Below, piece by piece: positions 52,501-59,823 of a stretch of DNA of 64,000 nucleotides. The stretch is from Acidimicrobiaceae bacterium. GTDB lineage: Bacteria > Actinomycetota > Acidimicrobiia > Acidimicrobiales > Acidimicrobiaceae. A program made the position numbers and the translations under genes. The notes under the pieces are model-generated. The model had not been told where the DNA came from and did no database searches. It saw only the letters and a list, made by a program, of their open reading frames with translations. Position 1 is the stretch's first letter. Each line of letters begins with the position of its first letter. Location of the stretch: positions 28,371 to 92,370 of the forward strand of contig JABEUN010000019.1 in assembly GCA_013044385.1 (NCBI GenBank). Direction: 5' to 3'.

Positions 52501-53820
52501 CTAAAGCCTTGTCAATCGCCATTTCAGCGTGGGCGCCTTCAATGGAGTCGAAATATACCCGGCTTCGGAAAAACTCTGCTCGCCCACCTTGACAACAAGT
52601 CGTACAACGGAAGTGCCAGCGCCGGAGGTCAATCGCCGGAGGGTGGATGTGACCGAGATCGACTCGCTCAAACCGGGCCATGCCAGTGCATAAATATCCT
52701 TGGAAGCAAAAACGGGAAGCTTCACTCCATCAGCTGTGTCGATCTCCGCCACCTGCTGTCCCTTAGAGATAATCTTGGACAGCTTGACCACCGACGGAGC
52801 TGCCGCTGCCAGTTTCGCCCCGTAAGAAAGTGCCGTTACCAGTGGCTGGCCACTCTGCTGATCCAAAACCGCACCAACTATTGACCTCGTCCTTCCCGCA
52901 ACTGTTCCCTGGGCGTCAAATACTAAACTTCCGCCCGCAGGAGTAGAGCCCGTTTTAATGCCATCTATACCACTAGTTCCAAGGTCATAGTTCACGTTAT
53001 AAACCGTGCCAGCCACCGGTAGCGTAACTTGTGGCATTGCAACTATTTGGGCCAAGACCGGATTAGATTCCAACATCTCACCTAGGAGAATCTGGTCCCG
53101 TGGGTTCGAAACAGTCTTTGGATCAAGGCCGCTGGGGTCTGTGTAATGGGTACTCTTCAGGCCGAGGGAGTTCGCCATCTGGTTCATTTTCGAAACGAAG
53201 TTCGACTCGGATCCGGAATCCCAAGTCGCAAGCACCGAGGCATAGTTGTCTGCCGACGGAATCAAGAGGCCTTCGAGCATCTGATATTCGGTGAGGGTCT
53301 CGCCTGGAAAAACACTGGTAACCGAGTCAATTGCGGCGCTCTGCTGGAGGTAGGTCTGGTAGTCAGACTGGCTAATAGTCAAAGTCGGCCCAGACGCACC
53401 AAGTGAAAGTGGATGGTCCTTGACTATCAACAGAGCTGTCATGATCTTTGCAACAGAAGCGATCTGCACTGGGCTGCTGCCACCGGATGCTCCGATCACT
53501 CCAACCCCGGGAAGGTCCACTTCAGCCTCTCCATTTGGAGGATATGGAAGAGTGACCGGGGCTCCGGGAACCACCGAAGCGCTAGGGAGTATGGATGCAA
53601 CTGTCGGGAGCGGTACTGCTCGCATCAGTTGAACGATGGATAGACCCGCTACAACCACAAGGAGGATGAGCACTATAGCTAGCACTCGTCTGAGACCTCC
53701 ACCGCTATTTCGGTTGCTATAAGATCTCCCGGATTGCTTCGAGGAAGGCAACCAGGAATCATTCCTCCGCATCAGGCCAGAATCCTCCATCTGTTCGACG
53801 TGAACCTCACGACATGGCAC
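52501..53820 (-). CDS. D-alanyl-D-alanine carboxypeptidase (S11-like, variant SxN motif)
   Basis: A 439-residue penicillin-binding protein of low molecular mass type that trims stem pentapeptides. A basic N-terminus and membrane anchor (about residues 44-67) precede the catalytic domain. SVAK at 122-125 (QIASVAKIMTALL) supplies the nucleophilic Ser, and KTG at 289-291 (GIKTGSTPAGG) is intact. The second motif, usually SxN, reads SAD (189-191) followed by Asn in LLIPSADNYASVLA. A lenient reading is a one-residue shift. The GTG at 53820 gives this length. ATGs at residues 11 and 17 are alternatives, the latter with GGAGG about 11 bp upstream. Confidence 0.85.
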   Translation of the reverse strand: MPCREVHVEQMEDSGLMRRNDSWLPSSKQSGRSYSNRNSGGGLRRVLAIVLILLVVVAGLSIVQLMRAVPLPTVASILPSASVVPGAPVTLPYPPNGEAEVDLPGVGVIGASGGSSPVQIASVAKIMTALLIVKDHPLSLGASGPTLTISQSDYQTYLQQSAAIDSVTSVFPGETLTEYQMLEGLLIPSADNYASVLATWDSGSESNFVSKMNQMANSLGLKSTHYTDPSGLDPKTVSNPRDQILLGEMLESNPVLAQIVAMPQVTLPVAGTVYNVNYDLGTSGIDGIKTGSTPAGGSLVFDAQGTVAGRTRSIVGAVLDQQSGQPLVTALSYGAKLAAAAPSVVKLSKIISKGQQVAEIDTADGVKLPVFASKDIYALAWPGLSESISVTSTLRRLTSGAGTSVVRLVVKVGEQSFSEAGYISTPLKAPTLKWRLTRL

Positions 53821-53853
53821 TTGAGTGCCAGTCCGAAAGGCTCAAGTGAGCCT
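53818..53853 (-). promoter_or_regulatory. overlapping alternative hairpins between ftsK and the carboxypeptidase gene
   Basis: Two inverted repeats share bases. AGGCTCA/TGAGCCT (53838-53853, 2-nt loop) forms a compact hairpin after ftsK. CACTTGAG/CTCAAGTG (53818-53825 with 53841-53848) would instead pair across the GTG at 53820, the most upstream start of the carboxypeptidase. The two cannot form together. Regulation is only a possibility. Confidence 0.4.
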
Positions 53854-53927
53854 AGTTCGCCTCGACTCGAGCCGGTCTCAGATGAGGGGAGACACTCATG
53901 AAATCTCGCCTATCTGGAGATCGCCCT

Positions 53928-56309
53928 TCAGATATTGAGATCCTCAAGTTCCTCTTTGGACATGAAAACCTCACGTGGCCTAGAACCTTCTGATGGACCG
54001 ACCACACCTGCCTGTTCGAGAAGGTCCATTAGCCGACCAGCCCTCGCAAATCCGACACGGAGCTTGCGTTGGAGCATTGAGGTAGAGCCCAACTGTGAGG
54101 AGACCACCAGAGACAGTGCCTGGCCATACAGCTCATCCTGACCAGAGGGGTCATCGGAGGACGATCGATCTGTGGCAACCTCCTCCTCCAGCTCCTCGAG
54201 ATACGACGGGCCCGCGATCCTAAGCCAATGACCTACTACCGCTCGTACCTCGCCTTCGGACACCCAGGGGGTTTGGATCCTTCTTGGAACCGAGGAGTCG
54301 GCGGTCACGATGAGCATGTCGCCCTTCCCAATTAGCTTCTCGGCCCCTGGCTGGTCAAGAATGACCCTCGAATCCGCTTGCGACGCGACCGAGAATGCCA
54401 TACGGGATGGAACGTTTGCCTTGATTACGCCAGTGATGACATCCACAGATGGTCGCTGCGTCGCTATTAGGAGGTGAATTCCGACGGCACGTGCCTTCTG
54501 TGCGATCCTACATATCGAATCTTCTACGTCTCTGGGTGCAACCATCATCAGGTCATTTAGTTCGTCTACAACCACGAGTATGTACGGGAGCGACTCAAGC
54601 TGTTTGGGCGACTCATCGGACTCGTCGAAAAGGAAATCTTGGCTCTCCACGGCTGCGGCCTTCACGAGTTCGTTGTAGCCCGTTATATTTCTAACTCCGA
54701 CTTCGGCAAGGAGACCGTACCTGCGATCCATCTCCTTAGTCGCCCACGCCAGTGCACCCGCAGCCTTTTTCGGATCCACAACTACTGCCGATAGAAGGTG
54801 AGGGAGCCTAGAATACTGCCCGAGCTCGACCCTTTTTGGATCTACCAGTATCATCCTCACTTGAGCTGGTGTAGCTCGCATTAAAACCGAAGTGATCATC
54901 GAGTTCAACGCCGAACTCTTCCCAGAACCAGTAGCGCCTGCGATAAGGACGTGTGGCATATCTGCCAGGTTGACCACGATAGTCCTACCATAGATATCCC
55001 GCCCTAAAGGCACCTCAAGTGGATTTTCGGCATTTCTCATCTCAGGTGACGCCAACACGTCACCCAAAGTCACGGTCTCTCTGGACCTGTTCGGTACCTC
55101 GACACCGATGGCGCTTCTTCCCGGAATCGGCGCCAGAATCCGTATATCGGCGGCTGCCATTGCATAAGCGATGTCGCGCTGCAAGGAGAGCAACTTCGCT
55201 ACCTTCACACCCTCACCAAGTTCAAGTTCATACCTCGTGACGGTTGGGCCGACAGTCATACCGGAGAGTCTTGTAGGCACCCCATGTGTCATGAGCGAGG
55301 CTTGCAGAGCCCTACCCCTATCTGCTAGCTCGACCTCATCGATCTTCCGGGTGCCCCCCTTGGTCAACAGCGAAAGTGCCGGCAGGCGCCACGCCTTCTC
55401 TTTGGTCTTCGATACGACCTTGGGTACAACTCCGTCATGACCAATATCGTCCAGTGAAATGGACTCCTCCGGATCATCTTCAACTGCGCCCATCGTCGAT
55501 TCACCAGGTTCCATCGTGAGATCGACGTATACCGTGCGCTCCTCCTCAAGCGGAGTTCCGATGTCGATAACGGCTTCGGGGGTCACTTGGCTGTCCCCTT
55601 GAAGGTCGAACACCTGGGGCATTTCAAGTGGCTCTGATCTCCGTTTCAGTCGAGCATCTCTAATACTTCGGAGCCGATCTGAAATTAAATGCGCAGTCCC
55701 ATCAAATCCAATGCCGAATACATAACTAGTAGCGAGAAGCGTAAGAAAGACTGTGATAACCAAGGCGCCGTAGCGGCTGGCAATCGATGCGATGCTGCCA
55801 CCAATCACTTCTCCAACGACGCCACCAGATCCCTTGAGTTTAGTCTCGGTAAAGTTGAGTCCTCCGGAAAAGCGCCACGCGGAAATTGAAGCTACCACTC
55901 CGATTGACAATCCTGCCAAAGCAACCCAGGAACGCTTCGGTCTAGTCAGCATCACCCCAGAGATATGTGCGATCGAGAATAGGAGTATCGCCGTGGCAAC
56001 GACTGATGATCCCTCACCAAGAAACAAACGCGCAACGGACGACACCAACCGCCCTAGCGGACCGAACAGCGGAGTGAAAAGTGAGGCAAGAACAAAGGCC
56101 GATACCAAAGTAAGTCCGAGTGCCAAACCCTCCCCGCTGAGCTTCGACCACTTTTCAGTCTTACGCTTCGTTCGCACCTTCTTAATGGTTGAAGTACCGC
56201 CTCCACCGGCCTTTACGACCCTAGGAGTTCGCCTAGCAGATGGCTTGGAATTTGTCCCGGCCTTTGTCGTCCCCGTCCTTTTTGTTGGACCGCTGCTGGA
56301 AGGAGCCAA
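53928..56309 (-). CDS. ftsK: DNA translocase FtsK/SpoIIIE
   Basis: A 793-residue septal DNA pump. The N-terminus is basic, followed by four or five membrane segments (about residues 60-210) and a short linker. The RecA-like motor has Walker A AGATGSGKSSALNSM, LVDPKRVELGQYSRLPHLLSAVVVDPKKA, Walker B LVVVDELNDLMMVA, and IATQRPSVDVITGVIKANVPSRMAF. The C-terminal winged-helix gamma domain (LVVSSQLGSTSMLQRKLRVGFARAGRLMDLLEQAGVVGPSEGSRPREVF) reads orienting sequences. The start is a TTG 4 bp after the RNase J gene. Confidence 0.95.
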   Translation of the reverse strand: MAPSSSGPTKRTGTTKAGTNSKPSARRTPRVVKAGGGGTSTIKKVRTKRKTEKWSKLSGEGLALGLTLVSAFVLASLFTPLFGPLGRLVSSVARLFLGEGSSVVATAILLFSIAHISGVMLTRPKRSWVALAGLSIGVVASISAWRFSGGLNFTETKLKGSGGVVGEVIGGSIASIASRYGALVITVFLTLLATSYVFGIGFDGTAHLISDRLRSIRDARLKRRSEPLEMPQVFDLQGDSQVTPEAVIDIGTPLEEERTVYVDLTMEPGESTMGAVEDDPEESISLDDIGHDGVVPKVVSKTKEKAWRLPALSLLTKGGTRKIDEVELADRGRALQASLMTHGVPTRLSGMTVGPTVTRYELELGEGVKVAKLLSLQRDIAYAMAAADIRILAPIPGRSAIGVEVPNRSRETVTLGDVLASPEMRNAENPLEVPLGRDIYGRTIVVNLADMPHVLIAGATGSGKSSALNSMITSVLMRATPAQVRMILVDPKRVELGQYSRLPHLLSAVVVDPKKAAGALAWATKEMDRRYGLLAEVGVRNITGYNELVKAAAVESQDFLFDESDESPKQLESLPYILVVVDELNDLMMVAPRDVEDSICRIAQKARAVGIHLLIATQRPSVDVITGVIKANVPSRMAFSVASQADSRVILDQPGAEKLIGKGDMLIVTADSSVPRRIQTPWVSEGEVRAVVGHWLRIAGPSYLEELEEEVATDRSSSDDPSGQDELYGQALSLVVSSQLGSTSMLQRKLRVGFARAGRLMDLLEQAGVVGPSEGSRPREVFMSKEELEDLNI

Positions 56310-56313
56310 AGGG

Positions 56314-57975
56314 TTACACCTCCGTCACAATCGGCACGATCATGGGCTTGCGACGCACCTGTCTTGAGATGAGTTTGCCAACGGCACTTCTGAGATCGCG
56401 AGCCAAGGAGTCTTTGTCAAAATTGTCCTTGGCGAGTGCCTTCTCGAGCACCTCTCTCGCTAAATCAGCGATCTCCTCTAACAGTTCGGCCTTCTCGTCG
56501 ACCGGTACGAAACCCTTAGTGGCGATCTCCGGCCCAACTGCTACTTCATTGTTGGAGACGTCAACTGCGGCGAATATCACGACGACTCCCTCCTCTGAGA
56601 GCACCTTCCGGTCTCGAAGCATTCCGTGACTTACGTCGCCAACAATCCCGTCGACATAGAGGTATCCGGCGGGGACAACTTCGCCAAAATCGATTCCGCT
56701 TTCGGAGAGGATTACCGAATCACCGTCCTGAGCCAGAAGCACGTTATCGTGATCCACCCCCATCTCGATTGCAATCTTCGAATGATTGTAGAGGTGGCGA
56801 TACTCCCCGTGAACAGGGACGAAGGCTTTAGGCTTTGCGATTGCCTGAAGGGTCCTCAACTCATCACGTTTCGCATGGCCAGATGTATGTACCTTCGCGT
56901 TGCCGGGATGCACGACTTTTGCACCACGTCTGTAAAGACCATCAATCACCTTGCCGACAGCGGTCTCATTTCCTGGAATGGCGTCGGCCGACAATACAAC
57001 CAGGTCCCCAGCACCGATGTCGATTCTTTTGTTCTGACCTACCGCCATCAGCGACAGTGCAGAAAGCGGCTCCCCTTGAGATCCCGTCGAAATTACGCAT
57101 ACCCTCTCGGGGGGAAATTTTGACGCCTCGTCTATGTCGGCGATCATATCGTCTGAGATATCTAAGAGTCCGAGCTTTCGTGCAAGAGTTACGTTCTTCC
57201 CCATCGAACGACCAAGGGTGAAGACCTTCCTGTCGAACATTTTGGCCACATCGGCAATCTGTTGAATTCTATGAATATGGCTCGCAAAACATGCAACCAC
57301 TATGCGACCGGCTCGATGCTTTGTAAAAATCTCTATCAAAGCATCCCCTACCACGCGCTCCGACTCGGAATGACCAGCCTCTTCGGCGTTGGTGGAATCA
57401 CCGAGCAGGAGTCTGATCCCCTCGTTCTGGGCGATAGCTCCAATTCTGGAAAGATCCGTAACTCGCGAATCGACCGGGGTCAGGTCGATCTTGAAATCTC
57501 CAGAATGCATGACCACCCCTTGGGCTGTCCTAAAGACCAGGGCGAAACTGTCAGGGACAGAGTGGGTAACGGGTATGAACTCGACCTCAAAAGGACCGAT
57601 CCTTCTCCGCTCGAGGTCCTTCACAACCTCAAAACTACAGCGATCAAGCAGCCCCGCCTCTTCGATCCGATTTCGTGCTAGGCCAAGTGTCAACTCGGAT
57701 CCGTATATTGGGAAGCGGAGATCCCTCAAAAGATATGAGAGTCCTCCAGTGTGATCTTCGTGGCCGTGCGTAAGAACACAGCCAACCACCTTTTCACCCA
57801 GTTCTCGCAGATACGTAAAGTCTGGAAGGATGAGATCCACACCTGGTGTGTCGATGGTGGGGAACATCAGACCACAGTCGATGAGTACCGCTTGGCCATC
57901 CTGTTCGATAGTTGCGCAGTTCCGGCCTATCTCGCCAAGTCCGCCAAGAAATGTAATCTTTACTTGTGCTGCCAA
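56314..57975 (-). CDS. rnj: ribonuclease J
   Basis: A 553-residue metallo-beta-lactamase/beta-CASP ribonuclease with combined endo- and 5'-exonuclease activity. The zinc motif HGHEDHTGG (70-78), GSELTLGLARNRIEE, GDSTNAEEAGHSESERVVG, FASHIHRIQQI and the beta-CASP VHTSGHAKRDELRTL are all present. The start is a TTG at 57975, overlapping dapA by 16 bp, with GGGGAG about 10 bp upstream. The order dapB-dapA-rnj-ftsK is conserved in actinobacteria. Confidence 0.94.
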   Translation of the reverse strand: MAAQVKITFLGGLGEIGRNCATIEQDGQAVLIDCGLMFPTIDTPGVDLILPDFTYLRELGEKVVGCVLTHGHEDHTGGLSYLLRDLRFPIYGSELTLGLARNRIEEAGLLDRCSFEVVKDLERRRIGPFEVEFIPVTHSVPDSFALVFRTAQGVVMHSGDFKIDLTPVDSRVTDLSRIGAIAQNEGIRLLLGDSTNAEEAGHSESERVVGDALIEIFTKHRAGRIVVACFASHIHRIQQIADVAKMFDRKVFTLGRSMGKNVTLARKLGLLDISDDMIADIDEASKFPPERVCVISTGSQGEPLSALSLMAVGQNKRIDIGAGDLVVLSADAIPGNETAVGKVIDGLYRRGAKVVHPGNAKVHTSGHAKRDELRTLQAIAKPKAFVPVHGEYRHLYNHSKIAIEMGVDHDNVLLAQDGDSVILSESGIDFGEVVPAGYLYVDGIVGDVSHGMLRDRKVLSEEGVVVIFAAVDVSNNEVAVGPEIATKGFVPVDEKAELLEEIADLAREVLEKALAKDNFDKDSLARDLRSAVGKLISRQVRRKPMIVPIVTEV

Positions 57976-58922
57976 CTCTCGGCAACTCCCCTCTGAAGGA
58001 CGACACCGAGCTTCGAGCAGTCAGATTCGAGCTGATCTAGCATCATCGCAGCCTGCTCGATTAATTCAGGGGTCGGATTTGAAATTGGAAGTCTACATCT
58101 CGGCTCGCTCAACCCCAACACCGACAGAACCGCCTTGAGCGGTATCGGATTCGGGGCATCCAACTGACTTTCGAATCGGTAAGACCCGATCAGAGCCCTA
58201 TTAATCTCAGCCGCCTCGGCAACGCGACCCGAGGTGTATGCGTCTATCATCATCGCAAACAGCTGGCCTGCCCAGTGAGTCGCCACACCGATAACGCCAA
58301 CAGCACCCACTGCTAATAGAGGTAGCGTCAATCCATCGTCACCCGAATAAATTGCGAATCCGTCTGGGGCGTTTTGTAGTAACTCTGCAGCTGCGAGGAC
58401 CTCACCAGACGCCTCTTTCAGCGCCACTACGTTTTTGTACCGATCGAGCAATTCAAGCAACGTCTGGTGGTCCAACTTTCGACCAGTCCGTATCGGGATG
58501 TCATAGATTACAATCGGAAGGTCCGTTGCTTCAGCCATGGCCGCGAAGTGTTCAAAAATGCCGCTCTGCGATGGCCTTGAGTAGTAAGGAACCACTGCGA
58601 GCACGCCTTTTGCACCAATCCCAGCAGCGAGCTTTGTCAATTCGACACTGTGGGCTGTGTCATTAGACCCAGATCCCACAATGACGGGGAGATCTGTCGA
58701 ATCTACTGTCTCCCGCCAAACACGAATTCGTTCCTGATCTGTAAGGGTTCCAGACTCACCTGTTGTCCCAGTTGACACAATGGCCGTCGAACCTGTTCTC
58801 GCCAGATGGGAGGCAACCTCAGATATCGCCTTAGAGTCGACGCTCCCATCCTTGCTGAAAGGTGTGGCCATAGCCGTCATGACGGCACCAAACTGCGATC
58901 GAACCCTGTTCACATCACTCAC
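57960..58922 (-). CDS. dapA: 4-hydroxy-tetrahydrodipicolinate synthase
   Basis: DapA condenses aspartate semialdehyde with pyruvate, the first committed step to lysine and DAP. The (beta/alpha)8 family blocks are VMTAMATPFSKDGSVDSKAI, TGTTGESGTLTDQERIRV, VLAVVPYYSRPSQSGIFEHF, PIVIYDIPIRTGRKL (Tyr) and NVVALKEASGEV with the Schiff-base lysine. At 320 residues it is slightly longer than usual. The start GTG overlaps dapB by 8 bp. Confidence 0.95.
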   Translation of the reverse strand: MSDVNRVRSQFGAVMTAMATPFSKDGSVDSKAISEVASHLARTGSTAIVSTGTTGESGTLTDQERIRVWRETVDSTDLPVIVGSGSNDTAHSVELTKLAAGIGAKGVLAVVPYYSRPSQSGIFEHFAAMAEATDLPIVIYDIPIRTGRKLDHQTLLELLDRYKNVVALKEASGEVLAAAELLQNAPDGFAIYSGDDGLTLPLLAVGAVGVIGVATHWAGQLFAMMIDAYTSGRVAEAAEINRALIGSYRFESQLDAPNPIPLKAVLSVLGLSEPRCRLPISNPTPELIEQAAMMLDQLESDCSKLGVVLQRGVAESWQHK

Positions 58923-59745
58923 CTCTCTCGGACCGAATACTCAACCTGTCATCAATCAACCTGTCGATACCAGCCATAACGCCACGAACTGACTGGATTC
59001 CCCTAATAGCAATAATGAGCCCCGGCATGAACGAACTCCTGTCGTATGAATCATGCCTGATGCTGAGTGACTGCCCCATGGTTCCGAACACAACTTCCTG
59101 GTGCGCAATTGCTCCACGGATTCTCATCGAATGGACTCTGACGCCATCTACGTCAGCACCTCTAGCTCCCTCAAACAAAGAGTTCTCCGTGGAGTCAGGG
59201 AGAAAACTAGATCCACCGACTAGCTTCGCCGAGGCAATGCGGCGTGCGGTAGCTATAGCTGTCCCTGAAGGGGCATCAATCTTTGTCTCATGGTGCATCT
59301 CCAACACTTCGGCGGTCTCGAAGAATCCAGCGGCGATCTCCGCGAAGCGCATCATAAGAATCGCTCCGATTGCAAAGTTAGCAGCAACTATACAGCCGCG
59401 ATCGGCGTCTATGAACGCTCGATCAAGCTCATCCATCTTCGTCTGGTCTAATCCCGTTGTACCTACAACTGCGGAAATACCATGTGATGCACAGTACTTA
59501 AGATTCTCGAAGGCGGATGCTGCGGTGGTAAAGTCGACCACCACATCGGCTCCGGACCTCACGATTTCAGAGATATCACCCGAAATCGAAAGACCACTCC
59601 CACTTACACCAGTGGCGTGCTCGAACTCGATTCCAGAAAGTCGCGGGTCTACAACCGCCACCAGCTTGAGGTCAGGTTGGGCAATCACGGTCTGAGCGAC
59701 GGTGGATCCCATCTTCCCCCCGGCCCCCAATACAGCTACCTTCAT
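58915..59745 (-). CDS. dapB: 4-hydroxy-tetrahydrodipicolinate reductase
   Basis: DapB reduces the DapA product with NAD(P)H. The N-terminal dinucleotide motif VAVLGAGGKMGSTVAQ is typical. VVVDFTTAASAFENLKYC, VVGTTGLDQTKMDEL, ANFAIGAILMMRFAEIAAGFFETAEVLEMHHETKIDAPSGTA (catalytic His and Lys) and DGVRVHSMRIRGAIAHQEVVFG are intact. A 226-residue open frame on the opposite strand is a shadow of this gene. A long perfect palindrome lies just upstream, between it and pnp. Confidence 0.95.
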   Translation of the reverse strand: MKVAVLGAGGKMGSTVAQTVIAQPDLKLVAVVDPRLSGIEFEHATGVSGSGLSISGDISEIVRSGADVVVDFTTAASAFENLKYCASHGISAVVGTTGLDQTKMDELDRAFIDADRGCIVAANFAIGAILMMRFAEIAAGFFETAEVLEMHHETKIDAPSGTAIATARRIASAKLVGGSSFLPDSTENSLFEGARGADVDGVRVHSMRIRGAIAHQEVVFGTMGQSLSIRHDSYDRSSFMPGLIIAIRGIQSVRGVMAGIDRLIDDRLSIRSERGE

Positions 59746-59766
59746 AGCACAGATCCTACAACAACA

Positions 59767-59804
59767 GATGGCCCCTCACCTGCATATGCAGGTGAGGGGC
59801 CATC
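59767..59804 (-). terminator. 38-bp perfect palindrome between pnp and dapB (probable pnp terminator)
   Basis: GATGGCCCCTCACCTGCAT is followed directly by its exact reverse complement. This gives 19-bp arms with no spacer; in RNA the inner bases would form the loop. On the minus strand it lies 20 bp after the pnp stop and is followed by CTGTTGTTGT, a T-rich but interrupted tract. A terminator or RNA-stabilising hairpin is likely. Confidence 0.75.
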
Positions 59805-59823
59805 CACACTCATCAAGGACTGA

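Noticed and set aside
59015..59695. A 226-codon plus-strand open frame opposite dapB.
   Set aside because: It is a mirror of the well-conserved dapB frame, with no ribosome binding site and no family resemblance.
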